Shown piece by piece: positions 56,128 to 64,000 of a stretch of 64,000 nt of DNA. The notes under the pieces were generated by a model, which saw nothing but the letters and a program-made list of their open reading frames with translations, made no database searches and was not told the origin of the DNA. Source of the stretch: Amorphophallus konjac. Taxonomy: Eukaryota; Streptophyta; Magnoliopsida; Alismatales; Araceae. The stretch covers positions 322,841,829 through 322,905,828 of the forward strand of contig CM040125.1 in NCBI GenBank assembly GCA_022559845.1. The letters run 5' to 3'. How positions within the stretch are numbered: the stretch's first letter is position 1; each line of letters starts with the position of its first letter. Made by a program: the position numbers and the translations under genes.

Positions 56128-56139
56128 TGGTATCAGAGC
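56128..56139 (+). other. Primer-binding site for initiator tRNA-Met (Sire-2)
   Basis: TGGTATCAGAGC, about 60 bases before the gag ATG. Confidence 0.95.
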
Positions 56140-56189
56140 CAAGGCTCTTCCTTTCAGAGATCTAACGATCTAGAGCAAGATCCGATTAA

Positions 56190-58022
56190 ATGGCAAACAA
56201 GGGTATGGTACCCGAGGGTCATTCCATCAACCGTCCTCCGTTTTTTGACGGTTCCAACTACTCCTACTGGAAAAATAAAATGCATGTTTTTCTGAGGGCT
56301 CAAGAGTACGAGGTTTGGAGAGTTGTGGACAAGGGTCCTCATAAACTCGGGGCTGATGAAGAAAAATGGACACCCGAGGAAATTAAGAAATGCACTGCTA
56401 ATTTTAATGCTATGAATATCATGCAATGTGCGATACACCCTAATGAATTATCTCGTGTTTCTATGTGCAGCTCTGCCAAAGAAATGTGGGATAAGCTGCG
56501 ACTCATATACGAGGGAACGTCACAGGTCAAGGAAACCAAGGCAAATCTCCTAGTCACTGACTATGAGCTATTCAAAATGAAACCTGAAGAAACCATCTCC
56601 GAGATGTTTGCAAGGCTAACAGAAATCACAAATGGTCTCAAAAGTCTCGGGAAGGAATACTCAAATTCCGACCTTGTGAGGAAGGTGTTAAGGTCCCTAC
56701 CGTCAGCTTGGCACACAAAGGCCACGGTTATTGAAGACTCAAAGAACCTGTCAACTCTTACTTTGGATGAACTCATAGGGTCACTCATGACCTATGAGAT
56801 AAATATAAAGAGAACAGTCGATTAAGACATCAAAAAGAAAAAGGTCATTGGACTGAAAGCTCATCAATCCGATGACGAATTTCAAGAAGGTGAATCAAGT
56901 GACGGAAGCAATGAAGAGGAAGAATTGGCGATGATAACTCGCCAAGTGAGAAAATTTCTAAGGAAGAAGAGAAACTTTCAAGGAAATTTCAGAAAAGGGC
57001 AAAGAAGGCCCACGCAGACTAAAGGCGAATCGAGCAAGCCAAGTAGCATCATATGCTACGAATGCAAGAAGCCTGGACACATGAGAGGTGAATGTCCAGA
57101 TCTAAAGAAGAAATTCAAGAAGGATAACTTCAATAAACCCAAAGCCATGGTCGCCACTTGGAGCGACGAAGAAGATGAACCATCTGATGAAGAGATTCAA
57201 GAACTTGTGGAAAGCTTGTGCCTCATGGCACATGAGGATGAATCCACTGAGGTAAATTCTAACCCTGAATTCATTTCCAATGAACAATGGGAATCTGAAT
57301 ATGAAAAGTTGTACACGAAGTACAAGAAAGTCAGATCTGAAAATAAAGCTCTTAAAAAGAAACTTGATGATTCATCACGTGAAGATATCTTTGCCAAATT
57401 TGAGAAACTAGAACAGGAATGGTTTGAGGCTTCATAAGAAAAGGAAAGTCTACTGCAAATAATCTCAGACTGTGATAAAACCAAAAAGGAACTATCATGC
57501 AAAATAACATAAATGGAGGAAGCATGTGAAAGGATCAAAATTGAAGAACAAACTCTAAAATCCACTAATTCAGAACTCGAAAGGAGAAATGGGATTTTGG
57601 GTGAAAGAGTTGCTGAGCTTCAGTTCACCTTGACTAAGTTTGTTAAGGGGAAACAAAACCTGGATAACCTATTGGGGGTTAAAGTCAACTTCCAAAAGGA
57701 AGGCTTGGGGTACACACCTCAAAACAAAAAATCCTTTGAGCATAAGATCACCACATCCTTTATTCATGGAAAGGACGATAATCATGCTTCATGTTCTAAC
57801 TCTAAACCCCAACATGCTCAGCCTAAACCACACAGACATCAAAGAACTTTTTCACATGCTAACTGCTTTCATTGTGGTAGATTTGGCCATATGATTTCCA
57901 ACTGCTGGTTTAGACAAAGCACACCTAACTATCATGTTCCATGGACGAAGAGAACACCCGTAAGAAGTTGGACTAACTCCTATGGACCCAAACTGGTTTG
58001 GGTACCAAAAATAATTGCATGA
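56190..58022 (+). pseudogene. gag: Sire-2 gag
   Basis: ATG at 56190 (MANKGMVPEG). One frame of 611 codons with TAA at 56823, TAA at 57435 and TAA at 57510. Copia gag N-terminus (PPFFDGSNYSYWKNKMHVF; WDKLRLIYEGTSQVKE), a first CCHC knuckle CYECKKPGHMRGEC, an acidic stretch and a coiled coil (KVRSENKALKKKLDD; STNSELERRNGILGERVAEL). A second knuckle, CFHCGRFGHMISNC, precedes the end GPKLVWVPKIIA-TGA. Sire-1 gag has only the first knuckle. The shared end motif with Sire-1 marks the gag-pol boundary. Confidence 0.9.
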
Positions 58023-58040
58023 GAATTTTTCTTCTTGCAG

Positions 58041-61000
58041 ATATGTCTTGAAGCCAGGGGGAGCAAATGGTATCTAGACAGCGGTTGCTCAAGGCATATG
58101 ACAGGGGACAAGAAAGTGTTCTCCAAGCTACAAGAAAAAGAAGGAGGCTTAGTTGCTTTTGGCAGGAAGGACAAAGGTAAAATAATCGGAGTTGGAGACA
58201 TAGGTAAGAATTCTGAAACTCTGATTGAAAATATCCTTCTGGTGAAAGGTTTGAATCATAATTTGTTGAGCATAAGTCAATTATGTGATAAGGGTTTTAA
58301 GATTGTTTTTGATATGACTCACTGTTTTGTCATGTGCAAAAATTCAAATGAAATCAAATTCATTGGTAAAAGGAGCAACAATGTGTACACCATTGATCTT
58401 CATGATGTTTCAGTTGATAATGTGTGTTTGGTAGTTAACAACCATGAGAATGCATGGCTATGGCACCGCAGACTAGGTCATGCTAGTTTTGGAGTGATCT
58501 CTAAGTTGTCTAGACATGACTTGGTGATAGGTCTACCCAAATTGAAATTTGAAAGTGATAATATCTGTGAAGCTTGCACGAAAGGCAAGCAAACACGAAT
58601 CTCATTCAAAAACAAAAATATTGTTTCTTCCGTTAGGCCATTGGAACTGTTGCATCTTGATCTTTTTGGTCCTACTAAAACATCTAGCCTAGGAGGAAAA
58701 TCCTATGGCTTTGTGATTGTTGATGATTTCTCCAGATTCACATGGGTGCTATTTTTAGCTAATAAAAGTGATGCCGTGACGAAGTTTCAAGTGTTTTGCA
58801 GAAAAATTCAGAATGAAAAGGGTTACCTCATCACCACAATCCAAAGTTATCATGGTGGTGAATTTAAAAATCATGAATTCAGCATGTTCTGTGAAGAGTA
58901 GGGGTACACACACAATTTTTCATCACCAAGAACGCCCCAGCAAAATGGAGTAGTAGAGCGAAAGAATAGAACGTTGATAGACATGGCCCGGACCATGCTC
59001 AGTGAGAATTCTCTACCCAAGTATTTTTGGGCTGAAGCGGTAAGTACCGCATGCTACATCATCAACAGGGCAATGGTAAGGCCCATTCTGAAGAAAACTC
59101 CATATGAGCTCTACAAGGGTAAGAAGCCAAACATTTCTTATCTTAAACCCTTTGGATGCCCTTGCTATATCTTGAACAATGGTAAGTCTAATCTGGGTAA
59201 GTTTGATGAAAAGAGTGATAAAGGAATTTTTCTAGGTTATGCACTCAATTCTAGAGCTTATCGATTATTCAATAAAAGGACTTTAGTTGTTGAAGAAAGT
59301 CCTCATGTTATTTTTGATGAATCCGAGTCAAAACTCACAAAGCAAATTTCTTCTATCTCGGATGCAGATGAAGACCCTAAGAACTCATCAAATGTTAAAG
59401 CCAATGATGAGCCATTGAAGGCAACTTCAAGTAAAAATGAGGAAGATGAGGATCCTACAATTGAGACACTGCAAGAACCACAAGTGCAGCATCCTGATCT
59501 GCCCAGCTCCTCCACATTTCTAAAGGATCATCCAACTGTGAACATCATAGGTAATCTGGAGGATGGGGTGAAAACTAGGTCCTCTCTAAGGCAGGTTGAA
59601 CAGGAGGACCTGATGGCCCTACTCTCTCAAGTAGAGCCCAAGGACATTCATGAAGCTCTTCAAGATGAATCCTGGATTCAGGCGATGCATGAAGAGCTGC
59701 ATCAATTTGAAAGAAACGAGGTGTGGACTCTCGTGCAGCGTCCTAAGAACCATCCTACTATTGGAACTCGCTGGGTTTTCAGAAACAAGCTAAATGATGC
59801 GGGATTGATTGTGAGGAATAAGGCTCGACTTGTGGCCAAGGGATACAGCCAGGAGATGGGAATTGACTTTGATGAGTCTTTTACACCAGTTGCTAGACTT
59901 GAAGCAGTCTGAATCTTACTGTCCTACGCTTGCTCTTTAAACTTTAAACTATTTCAAATGGATGTTAAATCTGCATTTCTTAACGGCTATATCAAGGAGG
60001 ATGTCTTTGTAGAGCAGCCGCCAGGTTTTGAAGATTCCAAACATCCACGACATGTGTACAAGCTCCAAAAGGCCTTGTACGGACTAAAACAAGCACCAAG
60101 GGCATGGTATGAACGGCTTACTTCTTTTCTTGCTGAAAATGGGTTCAAGAGAGGTAAGGTTGATCAAACACTTTTCACAAGGAAATCAGGTAAGGACATT
60201 TTGGTGGTTCAAGTGTATGTGGATGATATTATTTTTGGAGCTTCTGATAATGCCTTATGCGAGGATTTTACGAAGACCATGCAAGGAGAATTCGAGATGA
60301 GCTTAATGGGGGAGCTAAATTTCTTTCTTGGATTGCAGGTGAAACAAACTTCGGAAAGAATTTTTATAAATCAAGCGAAGTATACTATGGAATTGCTGAA
60401 GAAATACGGGATGGCAGAAGCAAAACCCATATCAACTCCCATGGCCACCACCACAAAGCTGGATAAGGATGAAAATGGTAAAACAGTAGATTCCACACTG
60501 TTTCGAGGTATGATCGGATCACTACTGTACCTTACAGCATGCCGCCCTGACATTCAATTCAGTGTATGTCTCTGTGCCCGTTTCCAGACATGCCCTAAAG
60601 AATCTCACTTATCAGCTGTTAAACGCATTTTCAGATATCTAATTGGCACTATTGACTTTGGCTTGTGGTTTCCCATTGGTAGTTCTTTTGAGTTAATTGC
60701 GTATACCGATGCAGATTACGCCAGATGCATTGTAGATCATAAAAGTACAAGTGGGTACTATCAGTTTCTTGGCGGGTGCCTTGTTTCATGGGCCTCTAAG
60801 AAACAACATTCAGTAGCTCTCTCAACGGCCGAGGCTGAATATGTAGCCGCCGGAAGTTATGGAGCCCAAGTAATTTGGATCAAAAATCAATTGCTTGATT
60901 TGAATGTTGAAGTGGACTGTGTGTCGATCTTCTGTGATAATACGAGTGTAATTAATCTCTCCAAAAATCCTGTTCAACACTCTAGAACCAAACACATTGA

Positions 61001-61172
61001 CATTCGGCATCATTTTCTGAGAGATCATGTAGGCAAAGGGGTCTTTGAGTTCAAGTTCATTGATTCTCTTAACTAACTGGCTGACATCTTCACAAAACCT
61101 CTAAATCAGGACCAATTCAATAAAATCAGGTGAGAACTTGGCATGTGTAAGGGTGAGAGCATACGCACTTAA
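58041..61172 (+). pseudogene. pol: Sire-2 pol (protease, integrase, RT, RNase H)
   Basis: Same frame as gag after TGA at 58020 and an 18-base T-rich spacer ending GCAG. Protease YLDSGCSRHMTGD; integrase WHRRLGHAS, HLDLFGPT, and SYHGGEFKN where active elements have SDHGGEF, so the second catalytic Asp is replaced by Tyr; [37 protein letters not shown] and YVDDIIFG; RNase H TDADYAR and CDNTSVINL. Stops: TAG 58899, TGA 59910, TAA 61074, TGA 61131, each one C-to-T change from CAG, CGA, CAA and CGA. Inactive both by nonsense codons and by the integrase change. Confidence 0.93.
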
Positions 61173-61974
61173 GTCTGCATTAGGTTGTTTCTTTTTTGTT
61201 GGGTAGATCATGTGAGATGCATGCATTGTGTGTGGTTCACTTTTATTATGTATGACTATTCCTAGCATGTGTGCCTGCACTTATATTTATATACACTTAT
61301 TCCTTGACATTTTTCTACAACTGAATATTCCTTGATAGATAAATGTGGACTAGTGATCTAGTGCTCTTAGCAGTCTCCATTCAAGGGTTTCCGTAGTCGA
61401 CTCATGCTTGATATCATTCGTGGGTTAGCAAAAGAAAAGAAATAAAAAAAGAAAGAAAGAAGAATGATCTGTGAAAATGGGGGAGTCCAAGGGTCATGGA
61501 GCCCACTTCTATCTCTGGTAGTGGCTAGCCGGGGTTCTTCCTCTCTCTCGGGGTCTTTTTTTGGGATTTAGGCCCCAGCGGTCGACCGCTGGCTTCGTGC
61601 CGGTCGACCGCCAGCTGCGAACCGGCCCGGGTCAACCGCGTCCGAACCCTACTTTAAGGGGGTTTTCTTCCCCCCTTTCTCATTCTATCCCTCTCCCTTC
61701 TCTCTCCCTTATTCCACCTCCACTCTAGCACATCTCCCTCCCACCTTTCAAGCCCTAAAAACCCCACACCGTTTCTACCCATGCACGATCCGGTCGATTG
61801 GTTTCCATTTCGGAACGTCTCCTCGCCGGCGTTCGTGCACTCGTGCCAACCTTCCTTGAGCTCCAGAGCGTGGAGACGGTGTTCTTAGTTCTTCCCGGTG
61901 TCTCCCTCTCCATCCCAAGGTAGAGGTTCTACCTTTCTAGAGGATACTCTCTTCAGCGGGTTTCCTAGTCTAAA
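61173..61974 (+). other. Pol-env spacer with repeated GGTCGACC palindromes
   Basis: No gene. 61575-61592 is the perfect 18-base palindrome CCAGCGGTCGACCGCTGG, followed by CCGGTCGACCGCC at 61600 and a degenerate GGGTCAACCGCG near 61629, the same words as in the Sire-2 U3. C/T-rich sequence follows (61660-61760), then TTTCCTAG just before the env-like ATG, a possible splice acceptor. Confidence 0.65.
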
Positions 61975-63357
61975 ATGGCACCTCGAAGGAGTGCTCGACG
62001 TCTTCTCCAAGGGGAACCTGGTGCTCAGAGACGTGAAGCTCCGGCCGCACCTCCACCACAAGCTCCCGCACGCAGGTTACCTCCGAGTTCTATCATCGAG
62101 CCTCGTCTTGTTGATTTTCAAGAGTTGAATGAAATCATGCCCGACATCTATATAGTTTTTTCAATGAAACCGGGGTGGCTTGATTTTGTCACTAGATACA
62201 ATCGTTTCTATCCCTATCTAGTACACCAGTTCTATGGGAATTTGGTTGACAGAAATGGAAGCTTGTATACAATGGTTCAAGGCATTGAGATTCGCATTAA
62301 TGCAGAATTATTCCATAATGCCCTAGGTGTTTCCTCCCATGGTGCAGACATGCTTTTTGGGCATGGTGAGGTTGAGGCTAGTTTTATTGCCATGACGAGC
62401 TGTGATTTTGTTCGTGGTGTGAGTGACCTCATTGAGCTGAATGCCAACCACTTTCCCGCACTACAACGGGTTATTCATCACATGTTTACTACACTTATTT
62501 ATCCCAAGAGTGGGAGCCGAGATGAAGTGACCGAAGTGCACCGTTTCCTGTTCTATCATGTTATGAATGGCGACTTGGTTAATATGGGATGGCTCATGAC
62601 TCAATTGATAACTCGATGTTGTACTCATTTATGGTGATCCCTGCCCTATGCCTCTCAGCTCACTGGAGTGTTCATCTTTGTCGGGGTCCCATTGGAGAAT
62701 GAGCAGTCTGTTCTAGTCCGCCATGATGACATTTACAATGAGCATAAGCTTTTCTCCGATATGGGATATTACAGGGATGCAAATGGTGAAATTCGCCGTG
62801 CTGTCCCAGTTTATGGGGAAGAAATTGGCAGTGAAGAAGAACAAGCGCCGGACCCACAGCAAGATAACCAAAATGCACCTGCACCAGTTCAGCCTGCAGA
62901 TGTGCCTCCTCCAGCGGATCTCCCTCCTCCACCGCAGCACTTTCATGGGGAGTCTTCTACTCAGGGTGCTGGGCATTCCACTTGGGGGGACTATGAGGCT
63001 CTTGACAGGTGCCTTTTTGGCATGGAAACTCGGCTTGACTCCTCCCTTGGGCGTTTGGATACTTTTATGGACACCATGACTGGACGAATGGATACCTTCA
63101 CTCTTGCTCTGGATGATCTTTCTCTCCACATAGCCACTCTCTTTGCCAGCCATGAAGATAACCGTGAGGCCTTTCGCACCACAAACCATACCCTTCTTTC
63201 CCTCCGTAACCAGCTCCGTCATTATGATGCCATTCTTCATAACCTTGAGGATCGTCTTCCTCCTGCTCCTGCTCCTGCTCCTGCTGGTTCCCCCCATGGT
63301 GATGGTCAACCGGATGGTGTTCATGGCGAGGAAGCTGAGGATCCCCCTGCAGTGTAG
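61975..63357 (+). pseudogene. Env-like third ORF of Sire-2 (plant transposon protein family)
   Basis: 461 codons from ATG 61975 (MAPRRSARRL) with one in-frame TGA at 62635 (CGA in its presumed ancestor). Residues 35-260 follow the pattern of the putative plant transposon protein domain found in Athila and Sirevirus extra ORFs: LVHQFYGNLVDRNGSLYTMV, FHNALGVSSHGADMLFG, ALQRVIHHMFTTLIYPKSGS, then after the stop LPYASQLTGVFIFVGVPLEN. The C-terminal part is Pro-rich followed by an amphipathic, coiled-coil-like helix (LDSSLGRLDTFMDTMTGRMD) and a Pro/Ala tail. There is no signal peptide or clear membrane segment, so an envelope function is not supported; env-like refers to position only. Confidence 0.8.
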
Positions 63358-63926
63358 CTACTTTTTGGGTCTCTAGCGTCCCTTTTGTCCACTTTTTGTA
63401 TCCCCTCCCTCTCCTTTTTGCTGATGTCAAAGGGGGAGAAGTAGGCTATTAGGCTTATATATATATATGCTATGTGTGTTTGGTGTTTGCCTGCTTGCAT
63501 GCCTGTCTATCTCTTGCATCGTAGTTTGAGCATATTGTATGCATTAGTGGTTGCATTCCTTAGCGTGTCAAGCTCATTTCTCCCTTCTGCATTCAGTGTA
63601 CCTTGTATGGATCAAATGAAAATGAATGGAAGAATGCACTCTTTGACGTTACAAGATTGGCTCCTTTCCTTCTCACCTCTTGTCAATACGGCAAATAAGT
63701 ATTGAATGGTTGGTATGAATTCGTTGACATGCTTGTGTTGGTAGTGATATGTTTGGTGATATGAGCATTTCGAATGCCTTCAAATCGTGAGTTTAGAAGA
63801 TTCAACTTGATGGATTTCCCCGTATCTCATATGTGATTGACGAAGCTTCTAAAACTCTTTCAAAAGCACATTTGTGAAAATGCAATTCTACTGCCTAGGT
63901 TTTGTCATCATCAAAAAGGGGGAGAT
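63358..63926 (+). other. Sire-2 3' untranslated region and polypurine tracts
   Basis: Purine tracts AAAGGGGGAGAAG (63429-63441, after GCTGATGTC, as in Sire-1) and AAAAAGGGGGAGAT (63913-63926), the latter adjoining the LTR and priming plus-strand synthesis. No gene between them. Confidence 0.85.
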
Positions 63927-64000
63927 TGTTGAACATATCCGTGTGATTTTGACGATAACAAAACCTAAGATGTTTCTCTCCCTTGTATCTATTTTTCAAG
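63927..64000 (+). repeat. Start of the 3' LTR of Sire-2
   Basis: TGTTGAACAT and the following 64 bases match 54773-54846 with one difference. The window ends here. Confidence 0.95.

Larger units (their letters stand above)
54773..64000 (+). mobile_element. Sire-2: Sirevirus-type copia retrotransposon with env-like ORF, 3' LTR off window
   Basis: 5' LTR from TGTTGAACAT (54773), primer site at 56128, gag, pol, env-like ORF and two polypurine tracts. The 3' LTR starts at 63927 and its 74 visible bases differ from the 5' LTR at one position (CCGAG against CCGTG). That suggests a recent insertion, yet pol carries four nonsense codons and gag three. The five bases before it are TTAAC; the matching duplication lies outside. 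Confidence 0.93.

Noticed and set aside
62713..63324. 203-codon minus-strand frame
   Set aside because: Antisense shadow of the env-like ORF, which has the family motifs and the expected position.

Overview
The window is nuclear DNA from a seed plant, most likely an angiosperm. It is built almost entirely of nested transposable elements. The evidence is two Sirevirus-type Ty1/copia elements with primer-binding sites complementary to plant initiator tRNA-Met, a Tat-lineage Ty3/gypsy element with a second RNase H and an antisense plant-mobile-domain gene, a Tekay/Del-like chromovirus fragment, and an RTE-type LINE with the usual plant leader. I see no ordinary host gene, no tRNA or rRNA gene and no CRISPR array. 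Most element genes carry premature stops. Many are simple CAA/CAG/CGA to TAA/TAG/TGA changes, as expected from deamination of methylated cytosine in silenced repeats.

Layout, left to right. (1) 1-5573, minus strand: gypsy-like element X, with a proline-rich gag-like ORF and a 5' LTR that begins TGTAGACACCC at 5573. Its 3' part is outside the window. It lies inside the 5' LTR of (2) 5574-9980, plus strand: element A copy 1, a small non-autonomous LTR element with TGATG/CATCA LTR ends, a tRNA-Met primer site, a retropepsin-like ORF and an unrecognised conserved ORF. (3) About 9981 to 39240 and perhaps to about 47.9 kb, minus strand: a Tat-lineage gypsy element. Its gag-protease-RT-RNase H-aRNase H-integrase runs from 39240 down to 18235. 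A convergent, intron-containing plant-mobile-domain gene lies on the plus strand at 11409-17182. (4) 24619-36594, plus strand: a complete, recent Sirevirus (Sire-1) inserted in the Tat coding region with a TTCAC target-site duplication. (5) 40812-44091: a full-length but dead RTE LINE in an ATT microsatellite within the Tat leader or LTR region. (6) 44.1-48.2 kb: arrays of short GC-rich words and a 55-bp tandem repeat. (7) 48176-50855: element A copy 2, followed by a Tekay-like pol 3' end (50868-51728), an inverted 3' part of an A LTR (51729-52433) and a non-coding gypsy LTR-like remnant (52434-54772). (8) 54773 to the window end: a second Sirevirus (Sire-2) with gag, pol and an env-like third ORF; only the first 74 bases of its 3' LTR are visible.

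The most unusual common theme is that several unrelated LTR families here each carry, in or beside the LTR, an array of a family-specific short word at irregular spacing. In the two Sireviruses these arrays lie in U3, upstream of the TATA box. In Sire-2 the same GGTCGACC palindromes recur just before the env-like ORF, which suggests a regulatory module shared by the genomic and env transcription units. The Tat antisense gene keeps at least six apparent spliceosomal introns, which is possible because the element's genomic RNA is made from the opposite strand.
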